Assembly: GCF_040115645.1 (NCBI RefSeq)
Contig: NC_089577.1
Location: forward strand, 1,054,001 to 1,118,000
DNA: 64,000 nt
From: Euwallacea fornicatus
Lineage: Eukaryota; Arthropoda; Insecta; Coleoptera; Curculionidae
Direction: 5' to 3'
Of this stretch, positions 12,508 through 24,857 are shown piece by piece; position 1 is the stretch's first letter, and every line of letters starts with the position of its first letter. The position numbers and the translations under genes are program-made. Under the pieces are notes generated by a model, which saw only the letters and a list, made by a program, of their open reading frames with translations, ran no database searches and was not told the origin of the DNA.

Positions 12508-14379
12508 CTATCCATATAGCTTCTCGAGGATGGTAGTTGGGGCGTCCGCGCTGTACTTGGAGATCTGCCTTAGCAGCGCGAACTTTTTCATAATGCCCTT
12601 CTTGGAGGACTGCAAGTCATAGAGGGAGCACAGATTCAGGACGATAGATTCATGGAGGGTGTTCACGGGATTTGACGCTATAGCAGCCTCCAGTAGCGCA
12701 ATGGCCTCTTTGATGCGTCCATCGTAGAACATGCACACTCCCAAGTTATTCAGGATCTGCAATTTTCCACTGTTCCATCAATGAAACGACAAAATTTAGA
12801 AGTAAAAACCATGATATTGGAAGGATCCAAAGCGCTTGCTCTCTGGAAACACGTGCAGGCCTCCTCGTAGTTCTTTTGAGCAATAGCCAAGAGGCCTCTG
12901 TCCACCAATTCGCGCACACCACTAGAGCCGTAAAGATAGGCCTCGTTGAAGCACACTTCCGCCCCTCGAATAAATACAAAACTACCTAAAACCTTCTTAT
13001 ATCAATGGTCTTACCACCAATGTTCCCAGTTTGCAAATTGAGGCGGCCTAAGGCGGACAACAGCACGTGCTTTGGAGGCTCATCCCTACAAAAACTCTCA
13101 CTGCTACTGAAACTTTTTTTAAACTTCAATTCTACCGTTTGATAAGTTGCCCTAGCAGCTCCATGGCGAGTCCATAATCCTTGATAGAACATGCGCAGTT
13201 GATTATCGAGTACACCACTTTCGCTTCTCTGGCAGACCACAGCTTCAAAGAGTCAGCTCTATCAGCATCGCTAAGCTCGATATTGCTACCATCCTCACAG
13301 AAACCTACATGAAATTATCTTTTTAAACCGAGTCAACAATATCGAGAGTTCGCACCTCCTTTGAGGTTATTGAGCATCTTCTTAATGGCCGCCCACATGC
13401 AGAAGAGTCTTCTTAGTGAGTCTTTGGGTTTCCCGCAGTGCATCGGCAATTCTGCCAGCAGCAGACGGAAGCTGAAGGTGGCCATAGAACCGGTGCGGTT
13501 ACCATAGGACTCTGGATAGTACTAACAGACAAAATTTCTATAGATCGTTTATATGTGAGGAGTTTGGAGGTGCGAGATTGGGGAAAGGTGCGCTACATAA
13601 GGCAGAAACCTGGTAGAAAATATCGGGTTTCTCCAGCTGGCTGAAAGGATGTGCCTCTGCTTGAGCCACTGCGAAAGACTTCGTTTTAAGCAGGAGTGCT
13701 AGCCGTATGTACCAAAGCTGCAGAGTCTGAGGAGTGTGAATAGTGAGGTGTCCTATAAATGATATTATAAAGTCACAAGAAATCTTTGACAGGGTATTCG
13801 ACCTTGCCGCCCTCTGCCTTGGCCGTATAAAGTCAAGAGCATCGCTGTATGATTGATAGCCGCTCTAGAATCGTTTATTAATAAGTAAGTTGAGGAGACA
13901 AATGCTAAATAAATACCCAAAAGCTCCCATTTGGACCAAGTCCTTCAGCCTCCGCTCGTTTGGGGTAAGGCTGGGAGTGAGGCTACCCCTCCTGCATCCT
14001 TCTTTAGCTTCCCTGCAGCACATGACTATAGGCTCCCCTATTTCGTCCTCAATATCCTCATCCAGTAAAACCTGCAATTTTATTCAAATATATTAGGTAT
14101 TGCCAAATATGGTATGGTACCCCTGGCATGGTCATCATTCCTATGTCCGGCTTGTACGTCCCGGTAGGAATAGTTGCCTTGGCCACCAGCACCTGTCTGG
14201 TCTTTTCCATCGGTATCCATGCATCTCTACGACGCTCTGCTTCGCCGGAAGAAGTCACCCGTGGAATGTGTGTGTCCTTCAATAAAAAAAGCATTAAAGC
14301 GAGGATCATTGGTCATAAAAAGGGCGCTCACGGGTCCTTGTTTCCTGCTGATCAAGTTCACCGACACTTCAAAAAACAT
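12508..14379 (-). CDS. TRAPPC12: Trafficking protein particle complex subunit 12 (TRAPPC12)
   Basis: Ten exons in consistent phase give 457 residues: 14379-14332, 14276-14121, 14071-13917, 13864-13803, 13752-13610, 13521-13356, 13304-13136, 13085-13015, 12964-12810 and 12756-12508. The sequence follows the C-terminal half of human TRAPPC12 (TTC15): 'DAWIPMEKTRQVLV', 'HTPQTLQLWYIRLALL', 'YYPESYGNRTGSM', then the tetratricopeptide region ending 'NTLHESIVLNLCSLYDL'. TRAPPC12 is a subunit of the metazoan TRAPPIII tethering complex at the ER-Golgi interface and acts in early secretion and autophagy; the vertebrate protein also functions at kinetochores. Most introns are 50-60 bases. Human TRAPPC12 is much longer at the N-terminus (about 735 residues), so the chosen ATG, which has an in-frame stop upstream, may be an internal exon boundary and further 5' exons may exist. 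Confidence 0.8.
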
Positions 14380-14868
14380 TCGTGAATAATAAAAGCGTCC
14401 GTTACAATACTATAATCAGCTATAACTGGAGTAAAATTGGAGAGGTGCGTAGGTCCTTCTCCATATCCCCCCCAAAAACGATCGAAGACGCTTTGTTTGA
14501 AAAATTAAGCGAGTACGTTCTATTACGATATAAAAGTCCACGATTTTATTGGTATCGAACCGATGGCCCGCGTGGACACACTGTATTAGGGAAAGGGTTT
14601 CCACGGAAAGTGGAATAGGGATCGATAATGTGGCGCTCGTCTCTCGAAAATGTTTCCTATTGGAGGAGGTCTAAAAATACCTCCGTGCGCCTTTAAGGTG
14701 ATTAAGATTTATCGCATTTGTCTAGGCAGTAATTCGATACTCCTCTGTGTGTTTTGGTTGATTGATGGAATGCGGAAGAAGGAATTCTTATTGTAGCCAT
14801 TTTGGATTTACAGAATTTAGGTAATCATAAACTTTAGCTGCTTAAAGGATGTGGGAAAGTTATCTTAT
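14380..14868. other. 5' flank of TRAPPC12
   Basis: No gene was recognised. The stretch lies between the TRAPPC12 start (minus strand) and an unassigned minus-strand open frame, and may hold its promoter or additional 5' exons. Confidence 0.4.
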
Positions 14869-15190
14869 TTACACAAATCTACGATATTTTATTATACTAT
14901 TTAAATCAGGTCTTTCTGTTGTAACAGCTAACAAAAAGATGTCACAAACCCATGGACTATCATTTTTGATCAATAAAGTGGTAATTTCATAATACATATG
15001 ATCACATACTAAGAATATCCCTCCAAAACATTTGAAATTCCCATAATGCAACGAGTTTCCGTTTTCAACAGCCCGACCAATGAAGTGTTTGCCGGTCCGC
15101 AATGAAGTAGCCACATTGCCAGTGTTTGCAAAAACTCTAAATTCTTTATTTACGTTTTCATTACGGTATATGGAAATTGAAATATCTGTT
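14869..15190 (-). pseudogene. Unassigned 107-codon open frame without a start codon
   Basis: A minus-strand frame open from the TAA at about 15191-15193 to the TAA at 14869. No ATG precedes the bulk of it; the first Met is well inside. Residues such as 'TSLRTGKHFIGRAVENGN' and 'LIKNDSPWVCDIFLLAV' look protein-like rather than low-complexity, but no family was recognised. It could be an isolated exon, a decayed gene fragment, a transposon fragment or chance. It lies between two head-to-head genes and would overlap their regulatory DNA. Confidence 0.2.
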
Positions 15191-16068
15191 TAATTTTGAT
15201 CATCCTTTATTTCAATGTTATACATAATAGTATAAAGTTTTATTAAATTTTGTTCGTATAACGTACAAAACTAGCAATTTTATAATTTTCTTTTCTTTTG
15301 GTTTTGAAGTATTTTAAGACTTGGCAACACAGTGCAGTTCTGGCGCTATTAACGCAAGCAGAGATGGAAATGGAGATGGAGATGCTTTGCTGATTGTTGC
15401 TTGTCGGCCATTTTGCCCGGATATCTCGCGAAACGCATTTAGTTGTGTTTCTGTGACCGAATTTCTAGAGATTTGTGGCTTAAAAATCAAATTTCAAACG
15501 CAGTAAAAGTGCAAGTAACGTTTATCCATTAGGGATATTACAAGGTAAGTACCTTCATTCTACCTTTTACAAATACTGCTGATCCTAAATTGGCCCTAGT
15601 GGTGTTGTTGAGGCTCCATTCCTCTTCTAAAAAACACCTTAATTTAGTGGAAATTCTGGTTGATAAAAGCAAGCGCACTTACGTATCTGCAGACTGATTT
15701 TTAGTCATTTTGTTCAAAAATGAATGAACTTTTAATTCATTTATTTTATATATCGACATTAACTCAATTTTAAAACGTGAATTTCATTCTTTTCTTCAAT
15801 TATCTACTTTTTTCTTGGATTGCCATGGCCTCTGGCCCTTGCAGTAATGTTCAATTAAATTGATTCTACCTATGGTTTATTTTATTACTAGTTAAACTCA
15901 CTTTCATTCTCTATCAACCTAATAATCAATTGGAACCCCTGGAATTTCCAGATAAAGCAGATTTGCTTGCATTTAGTAGTGCCTTTACTTCATATACATT
16001 GCCCTTACTTTTATGTCAAGGCCAAAAAATCAACCCACATTATTTCTTATAGAAAATAAATCTTTTAG
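15191..16068 (+). promoter_or_regulatory. Promoter, 5' UTR exon and first intron of the zinc-finger gene
   Basis: A strong donor (CAAG|GTAAGT, after 15544) pairs with an acceptor (CTTTTAG, ending 16068) seven bases before the start codon of the downstream zinc-finger protein. A non-coding first exon therefore ends at 15544; its start was not located. The intron of about 520 bases is AT-rich and contains nothing else recognisable. Confidence 0.5.
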
Positions 16069-16074
16069 TCAACC

Positions 16075-19000
16075 ATGGTGCGAGGTGGCAGAGGATATTC
16101 CGCACGTGGCGGTTCCTACAGAGGGTCCAGTCGAGGAAGTCCATGGCATGAAGGAGGAGGTCGTGGAGGTAGAAAAAAATTACCTTCTTTTATACCAATA
16201 GTATATCAATTATGTAAATGAAGGTTATGGACGGAGCTCTAGAGGCAGTTACAGCTATGATTCCAGTTATGATAAGGGCAGGTTTTCTGAGAGGTTCAAC
16301 AGGGAAGAATATGCCCCCAAACCATACAGAGGGGTAAATATTGTCAGGGGTTAACTCTGAATCATTAAACCACAACTATTTACTAATAGGTGTTTAGCCG
16401 CATGGATATTATCCTACCATTCCTTGTCACATCTGTATTTTATCTAACTGGAATATTTTTACATGAGGTTATATAAATTTACTACTCCTCACTAAAATCT
16501 TAAAAGAGAAAAGTGTGTCACTGGATTAATTTGAGTGAATTTAAACATATTTATGTTAAAGAAAATTATATTTTAAAATTTAATCTTAACTAGTCTATTT
16601 TTTCTGAATTTGAATGTTTTTGTAACATCATTTTGAATTTTTTCTATTTTTATATTTTTTCCTAATTTTTTATTTTTATTTTACCTTAATTTTCTTACTA
16701 CCTTATGCTCTTTATTGATTTTAGTTTCTTTTAACTTAAACCCCTTATTTGAACTATGTTTCTCCAATGTTTTCTATATTTTGTCACAGTTTTAAGCCAT
16801 TGTTAAACTTAGTTTCTTCCTTATTTTAAATCCTACTATCCTTATTTCACTCCCAACTTCAATATTAGTTTTAGTTTTGTTTACATTCTTAAATACTAGA
16901 GAAAACATGTTTTTCCAGGAAAGCAGTTATTCCCGGGAGAGGCACTCTCCTGAAAGAAAAAGGCCCAGACATGAGGTGAGTATTGATACAATGTCCTATT
17001 TATATCTCTCTTACAGCTCTGAGAAATAAAACAATTGAGAAATCGAGAAAAGCATGCTATAAGTAGACAGTTTTGGTGACGGAAGACATCCAATTTTAAT
17101 TTGAAATAATCCTTGAGAACTTGGAAAAACAAAGTTAAAAAGCACTCTATTAGTAACACAAACCTGGCTGAAAAAGTGACTCACTGTCAGAGCACTTGTG
17201 AAAGTCTAAAAAATTAACTATAGAAGAGGGCTAATTCATGTGTAAAAAATATGACAGTGGCTTATTTAACATATAGAAAACCATGAAATTAAGGTATTGG
17301 TAAAATGTAAAGTAACCATGGAATTATGGCTATTTGAATTAGTGGGGTTTTGAACACTGACAAAGGACTGAAATCTCTGATAATTTTCACGCCCTTCGAC
17401 TAAAAAGGAACCTTAAGTTTTTTGATTGAAGGACAGAGTAATGAAGAGCGGCGCTCTCGATCACAGTATCGATTGACGCCCCCCTTAGCAAGGGCCCAAA
17501 CAACTAATAAACGAATTGTCCGTCCATCTTAACTAGGCACCTTCAAGGCACGAATACAGCACCAGTCGTTACGAATCGTACCCTCCTGAACGTAGGAGCT
17601 ATACGACCGATAGGCATCACGCCCCATCTCCTTACACGTCGAGGAGGGAAGAATTCCGCAAGCCCCCGCCACCCCCCTCCCCAAGAGGGAGCGGAAGGGG
17701 GCGCATAAGCAGCTCCAGGGGATTGCGCGGGGTGCGACGGGAGAGAGGAGGCCCTTCGCTAAGTCACAAACTGAATGTCAGATCCTATGCCATAAGGAAA
17801 AGGGGCTCGGTGCGCGGGGATTATTCGAGCCGATTCAGACTGACCAGGTTCAAGAGGTAATTTGGTTTTTGATGTTAATTTTGGTTATTATGAAGGTGCT
17901 CAACAAGAGAAAGATACAGAGAGATCCCAGTTATTTTTGATTTTATTTTCAATGAGATTCGAGCCGAGAAATACGTTAAAAAAATGAGCTCTAAGGAACA
18001 AGAATCAGTACCGGATTTTTCCAGCAGCAGCAGGATTAAGAGGTTAATGTTAATACATAATCAGTTTTGGCGCCTTATTTGAAAATTCCAATACCCATTG
18101 ACATTATCCTAGTAGGGGCGTGCTTAGACGCCGATTGGAAGCACTGACCAGCGACGAAGAGTCTAGCGGCGAGGAAGTCGAAACCGTCAAAGTGAAAAAG
18201 GAGGAATCTGTGGCTTCCCCAGAGAAAGTAGAAATTAAAAAGGAGATCCTGGATAATGAGGAGGAAGCGGGAAATGTCGAGACAGAAGCATCGCCCAAGA
18301 AGGAGAAAAATGAAGAATTGAAGGCTGACAGGGCATTTGTGGAGCTGGTGTGTCCTCAATGCAATATCAAGCTGCCCACTTTCAGGAGGTACGAGCTGCA
18401 TCTGCAGGGCCATACTCATCTTGTCGCCATGCGCAAAGTGGCCATTAAGCAACGGTCTATTTTGGGTAAGAATGAGGTTTTTTCGTTTCTCAATACCAAA
18501 ATTAATCCTGAGCAAATAAATATGGCTTTTGTGAATCTGTTTCAACATGCCGAAAAAAATTGATAAATCATGTTCTCCTGTAGCGCAAATGCGACAAGCG
18601 CAACGTAACGCTCAAAACGAGCTGGAAAAAAGCGGCGAGGGCATTACAGTGCATACAGTGTTTTGCCCCCTGTGTAAATTGAATTATAAGCAAGAACGAG
18701 CCGTGCACCAGGCTACTGCTGCCCATAAGAACATGAAAAAATTCCTGATGCCCTCCTGCAAGGTGTGTAAGAAGGCCTTTAAGAGTCCAATGGTGTACGA
18801 GCATCACTTATGCAGTGTCGACCATCTTAAGGTCTGTTTTGGTTACCCATTAGTTAAATTTGAAATTGCAAAATCTAGTTTTAGCGCAAGCAAAAGATGG
18901 ATGGAGCCCCTGGAAGCGGGGATGAAGACAATTTAGAAGAATTTACCACTATTGACTCAGTAGGGGAGGTGGGAGATGAGGCGGCTGCGTCCTCGGACGA

Positions 19001-19558
19001 AAAGGAGAAGCAAGAGAAAGAAAAGAAGAAAAAAGTTAGTGTTGGGATGGAGCAAATTATGCGCATTGAAGCATATTATTGCGATTTATGCCGCATGTTT
19101 CTGCCCATTGGAACTGAGAATGAGTATCCAGATATTTTAGCTGGGTAAGCGTTATGCATTTTTCTCAAAGAAGTGGTTGCAACTTTTGTTTCAGTCACTG
19201 CAGAAAACGTTTTCATTTGGCCCGTTATGTACGTCAAAAGGAAAGTGAGGACTTAAAAAAAAAGGCAGAGAAACTACAGCGCAAGGAAACTGCTGAGAAA
19301 GAGAAAAAAGAGGAGATTAAGACAGAGGAGAAGAGTGCTGAGGACAGTAAGCCTGAGGAGGAGGAGGCCAAGGAGCAGGATACTTCTGCCAAGTCGGTAG
19401 ATGAGGACAAGATCTGGGACGCTGTGGATAAAGACTTGGGGGAATTGCTAGAAGAAACCGATGGAAGGGAGGATGACGATGATGAAGACAGGCTGAATGG
19501 GGAAAGGTACGATCGTCTCACCTCCGACAAAGCTGACGCTAAAAAAGATGATAAGTGA
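16075..19558 (+). CDS. RGG-rich nuclear C2H2 zinc-finger protein (CG8108 / 'zinc finger protein on ecdysone puffs'-like)
   Basis: Nine coding exons in consistent phase give about 646 residues: 16075-16168, 16224-16333, 16919-16975, 17537-17856, 17908-18042, 18113-18465, 18584-18831, 18885-19144 and 19195-19558. The N-terminus is RGG/RGS-rich (MVRGGRGYSARGGSYRGSSR), followed by an Arg/Ser/Tyr-rich region and a proline tract. Next comes an acidic-lysine linker and a run of matrin/U1-type fingers: 'CPQCNIKLPTFRRYELHLQGH', 'CPLCKLNYKQERAVHQATAAH', 'CKVCKKAFKSPMVYEHHLCSVDH' and a final 'CDLCRMF'. The C-terminus is a Lys/Glu coiled region. These features match insect nuclear hnRNP-associated zinc-finger proteins that bind RNA or chromatin. 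The family call is from memory and the exact orthologue is uncertain. Exon six may start at 18113 or 18116. Confidence 0.7.
17437..17517 (+). other. Possible extra cassette exon of the zinc-finger gene
   Basis: Between coding exons four and five, both phase 0, an 81-base stretch starts after 'GGACAG', stays open in the gene's frame and is followed by GT. It would encode an Arg/Ser-containing peptide (SNEERRSRSQYR...). The donor (ATT|GTCCGT) is weak, so it may be chance. Confidence 0.2.
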
Positions 19559-19777
19559 GCGGGGATTTAGTTGTATAAGAGTAAAATGTGTTGTTCTATG
19601 TTAGCTAGCATTCCTGCAATTATCGTAATTGAATAGAGTATTCGTCGACTGTTGTTGTGTTAATTAGCTTCCCAATCAAAATTTACCCTAAAGCTTTTAT
19701 CAGCTTGCAACAAAAACTTGGCGATAACATCAAAAATAGGTCAACATAGTATCAGTATAGTTTTGCTTCTAGACACA

Positions 19778-22700
19778 ATGAAAGAGTAAGTTTTAACCGC
19801 TTAAAATCCTCGGTTATTAATCGTTTTTGCTCTAGATTATCTCGTTTAAACCTCACGATAAGCGGTAAAGAGTATCAAGGTAAATTCATTACCTTTTTTT
19901 TGCGTCTCGTAAAATGAGAAAATTTTAGTGAATACTGAAGATGTGAGCCCAGAAACCAGTCTCAATTCCTATTTAAGGGACAAGCTTCATTTAACGGGCA
20001 CTAAACGTATGTGTCTGGAAGGTGGCTGTGGCACCTGCATCGTTGCCGTAGAAGAGATCAAGCCAAATGGGCAAAAACATGTATTTGCAGTTAATTCCGT
20101 ACGAAATTCCAATCCACGCGACTGAAAATTATTTCTAAATTAAAGAGTTTTAGTGTCTCGTTTCGATTCTGTCCTGTCACGGCTGGAAAATACACACCGT
20201 GGAGGGTATTGGGAACCCTCTGGTGGGGCTTCATGAGGTTCAAAAAGTGCTGGCTGAATATAACGGCACCCAGTGCGGGCAAGTACCATTAACTATGTAG
20301 CCGTTTTTCTCCCTACTTCAAAGTCCCCGTAATAATTATATTAATAAATGTGCGTCCAGATTCTGCTCCCCCGGCATGGTAATGAACATGTACGCCCTCC
20401 AAGAATCGGGGCCCAAAACTAAACTCCAAATCGAAAATTCCTTTGGAGGCAACATTTGCCGCTGCACGGGCTACCGCTCGATCATGGAAGCTTTCTACAC
20501 CCTAGCTTCAGATCCTGGTAAGCGACAACCCCATTGTAAACCTTCACAATAAATCCCTATTATAGTGGACATTGAAGACATTCATTCAATCGTTAAAACT
20601 TGCCCCAAAACATGTCTCAACAAATCAACCCCTTTGAGATTAAAACTAGGTAAAGGGGAGTGGATGAAAGTGTACTACTTGAGAGATTTAATGGGGCTTT
20701 TACGAACGTCTGGGGACGTCTCCTATATGTTAGTAGCAGGGAACACTGCCAAAGGTAGTTATTTGTACGCTCAGCAAATTCATGACACCATTATCATTGC
20801 TTCGCAGGGGTGTTTTGGCTCACTTCCTACCCTAAATTGTACATCTGCATAACTGATATAGATGAACTAAACGAGGTGAAAATGTCTGAGGATTCCCTTA
20901 CTCTTGGGGCGTGTATTTCCCTCACAAGAACCATGGAGGTCTTTCGGCAGGCTTCGAAGGACCATCCCAAGCTTAAATATTTGAACCAGGCGGCAGATCA
21001 CATTGATTTAATCGCCAATGTGCCTGTCCGAAATGTCCCAAAGACAATTTGGTTATCATTACTTCTATATTGATTCGCTTTTTTTCAGATCGGAAGTCTT
21101 GGCGGCAATCTAATGATTAAGCACCAACACCCTCGTTTCCAATCCGATATTTTTTTAATTTTAGAGACCCTGGGAGCTTCACTGATCATCAGTAAGACTT
21201 CCCCTTTTTTGTACATTGACTATTAAGACCGGTATTTCAGTTGATATTGATGGAAATGAAATCATAAAGAGCCCCAAAGAATTCTTGGATGTAAATATGA
21301 ATAAAAAGGTGATTAAGCAGATTATAGTGCCCGGCTTGGATCCTAAAAAGTACTACTTTGGCAGCTATAAGGTATGAATTTAAATCTCGAATTTAATATT
21401 TGACCTATAAGGATTTATCATCAGATAATGAACCGGGCTCAAAACACTCATGCAGTTGTCAATGCAGGGTTCCTCTTCGCTCTGTCTTCAACAGGTGTAG
21501 TCGATTCTGCGAAGATAGTTTATGGGGCCATTAACAGTACTTTTGTACACGCATCTAATACTGAAGCCCTCCTTAAAGGTTTAACATTATTTGATAACAA
21601 GACTTTACAGAAAGCCTTTAGCTCGCTGAATCAGGAGTTGGTTCCGGATATAGAACCATCTGACCCCAGTCCTGAGTGCAGGAAGCTATTGGCTATTAAT
21701 TTGTTTTATAAAGTAGGCCTATGAGCCCTTTTAGGAGTAATTTAAACAGTAGAAGATTTATAGTACGTGCTCAGTATTGCCCCAAAATCCAAAGTATCTC
21801 CAAGGAACCGGAGTGGGGGTTCATTATTGAGTAGAGGGTTATCATCGGGAACTCAACAATTTACCACTGACAAGACGGAGTATCCGGTCACAGAGCCAGT
21901 AGTGAAGATCGAAGCTCTAGCTCAAACTTCTGGTAAATTTTGTCCTGCCATATGACCCGTCTTCTAATTTAAGATAATTATCAGGGCAAGCCCAATACGT
22001 CATGGACAAACCAGACTTGCCCAATCAGCTGCATGGCAGTTTGGTCCTAGTAGAAGCCCCCGCAGGGTCTATGATAACCTCCATCAATCCCTCCAAAGCT
22101 CTGCAGGAGGAGGGGGTTATAGCCTTCTACTCAGCTAAAGACATCCCTGGTGTTAATTCGATTGTAGCCTTCGGCTTTGGCGTACAAGAGCTGTTTTGCA
22201 ACGGCAAAGTCTGCAATTTTTTCTGCATTTACCCCTTTAAAATCCTTGTTTCATTAGGTCGAATTCTACTCTCAACCCATAGGAGTGGTCATAGCAAACA
22301 GTCATGAAATCGCAGACTACGCCTCCAAACTGGTCGAAATTGAAGTTGAAAAGGCCAAGGAAAAGCCCCTTTTGAAGGCCAAGGAGGTGGTGGAGGCTCG
22401 TAGAGAGGACAAGATTAAGCATAAGACCGGGATGGTGCCTAAGAGGACAGGAAAAGAGACCTCAAAAATTAAGGGAGAGTTTTATTTGGGGCTTCAGTAC
22501 CACTATTTCATGGAAACGCACAGTTCTTACGTGGTGCCTCACGAGAGTGGATTGGAAGTGTGGGCCACCACTCAGTTTATGGCTGGCACGCAGTTTGTTG
22601 TGGCGCAGGTGGTCAATATGGATGCGCAGAAGTAAGTTAAAGCCTGAGAAATTATCTAAATTGCTTCAGTTTTCTGATCAAGTTGGAAATGTAGTTGCAA

Positions 22701-24615
22701 TTTATGTAATAAACTTATGGAAATGATATCAGTTATATGTTTCCTATGGAAATTATCATTTGCAGCATTGACGTTACGGTGAAGCGAGTAGGGGGAGGTT
22801 ACGGGGGCAAAGTCTTTAATATCAACTACTCCGTTGCAGCTGCAGCCCTTGCGGCTGTAAAACTGCAGAAACCCGTGCGTGTATGGATGCCGTTTCACAC
22901 AACTATGAGTTCCACAGGTGCCCGAGACTCCTCTTGATCACTCTTCATTTACTAAGAATCTTTCCAGGTAAAAGATGCCCCTTCTATGTAAAGTACGAAG
23001 TGGGGGTAGACAGCAAAGGTGTTATTCAAAATATGACTTCCGATTTGTACTCGGATTACGGCATGCTTAACGGAGATTTGGGGCTCGATGTCTTCGTCAG
23101 AGATTGCTTCGAAAACTGCTATAAAATAGATACATGGACCTACGATACTTATATATGCAAAACCGACACTCACCCTAATACCTTCACTCGCGCCCCTGGC
23201 ACTTTGGAAGGGCTGGCTTGTATTGAGTCCATAATGGAAGAAATTGCCTATAATCTAAATCTAGATCCTCTCGAAGTAAAATTGGCAAATTTAGATGGAG
23301 ATAAACACCCCAAGCTGAAGGAGTATGTGGAGGAATTGAGGGTAAAGGATAAGCTGAAGGAACGTGCAGCTGCTGTGCGAAACTACAATGAGGCCAACAG
23401 ATGGAAGAAAAAGGGACTGTCAGTGGTGCTGATGAAATGGACTTTGAGTGTCATGGGGAGTTATTCCGTTTTGGTGTCCATTTTTACTCATAATGGGGGA
23501 GTCGCCATTTGTCATGGGGGCACTGAAGTGGGGCAGGGAATAAACACTAAAGTAACCCAAGTGTGCGCCCAGAAATTGGGTATTCCCATGAGTTTAGTAT
23601 CCATCAAACCTAGCGTCACCTTTGTGAGCCCCAACAATTTCCCCACTGCGGGAAGTTGGACTTCGGAGGTGGTTTGTCATGTATTTTTTTAGCTTTTTTG
23701 CTAGACCTTCTGTCTTATTGCATCGTTTATGTTACAGTCAGTTATTTTAGCCTGTGATGAGCTGCTGCAAAGAATTGAGCCGATACGCAAGAAACACCCT
23801 GATGCTCCTTGGGCAGAGTTGGTAAAACTATGCTATTTCAATAACATAAACTTGAGCTGCTACGGATAGTAAGTAGCTAAGGCCCCGTAAGGACGCCTTT
23901 GTGACTCAAAAACAATTTTTAGTGCCTACAACGACAATAAGTCGATAAAAGACTATCTAATTTACGGAATATGCGCCTCCGAGGTGGAGGTAGATATCCT
24001 CACAGGACAGAAAGTCATCTCCAGAGTGGACATCATAGAAGATTTAGGTCAAAGCATGAATCCTCTGATAGATATAGGGCAAGTGGAAGGTGCTTTTATC
24101 ATGGGTCAGTTCTCCCTTTAAAACACCTTTTAGAAAAATAATAAGAGCATCTCTTAGGACTGGGCTACCATCTTCTAGAAGACATTATTTTCGACCCTGA
24201 AGGTAGGGTATTAAACAACCGCACTTGGAATTACACCCCACCGGGCGTCAAAGATATCCCTGTAGACTTCAGAGTGCGTTTCCCCGCCAATAATCCCAAC
24301 CCCATCGGAATCTTAAAGTCCAAGGGTAAGCCTTAAGGCCTTTAAATGAGGCCGTTATAGTTTGTTTTGTAGCCTGTTCGGAACCACCAGTTTGCTTGGC
24401 AGTGGCTGTGCCCCTTGCTATAAGGAACGCTCTAGCTTCTGCCAGGAGCGATGCTGATAACCACAAGAACAAGTGGGTGCCCTTTAGTGAGTATTTTGTG
24501 AGTGAATGGAGAAGTTATCTTAAAACTAAGCCATTCGTGAATTGCAGATGGGCCTACCACAGTGGAATATACTCTTCTCAATTCTTTAAGTGACTATTCA
24601 CAATATACCTTATAA
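19778..24615 (+). CDS. AOX: Aldehyde oxidase (molybdo-flavoenzyme of the xanthine dehydrogenase family)
   Basis: Twenty coding exons give 1241 residues, full length for the family. The order is: N-terminal 2Fe-2S domain (CLEGGCGTC, Cys46/51/54, plus Cys75); second 2Fe-2S domain (QCGFCSPG, Cys115/118, and NICRCTGYR, Cys149/151); FAD domain (VAGNTAKG, and 'NIGSLGGNLMIKH'); then the molybdopterin domain from about residue 560, with 'GGGYGGK', 'RAPGTLEG' (Arg862), 'HGGTEVGQGI' and the catalytic Glu1185 in 'SEPP'. The enzyme oxidises aldehydes and azaheterocycles with O2 in the cytosol; insect paralogues include odorant-degrading enzymes. The Arg-Ala-Pro-Gly motif and lack of an evident NAD motif favour aldehyde oxidase over xanthine dehydrogenase. 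Exon one holds only 8 coding bases. The intron at 20279-20359 is GC-AG. The usual GEPP is SEPP here. The gene is tail to tail with P5cr. Confidence 0.9.
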
Positions 24616-24857
24616 ATTTGCGAAGAAAATTGTTTTTGAATAAATGGGAACAATGGGGTTTTGGGCCTTAGTTACTTTATTTTTACAAAAATGTTTTGAA
24701 TTTTGTTTAGAATTAACACCAAAGCTAAGGTAGCGTTAAAATTAGAAGTACTCATTTCTGTACAAAAATATAAAATCTTCCACTTGATGAACAGGCCTAG
24801 GCCTCTTTTAAATAAAAACTAAGACTTCTCATTAACACATCACAAACAAACATTCTA
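24616..24857. terminator. Convergent polyadenylation region of aldehyde oxidase and P5cr
   Basis: The plus strand has AATAAA at 24639-24644, 24 bases past the aldehyde oxidase stop. The minus strand has AATAAA (TTTATT at 24676-24681) downstream of the P5cr stop. The two 3' ends therefore nearly touch. Confidence 0.6.

Noticed and set aside
18075..19530. Ser-rich and other open frames antisense to the zinc-finger gene
   Set aside because: They are shadows of the Lys/Glu codon bias on the plus strand; the plus strand has a full splice-consistent zinc-finger protein.
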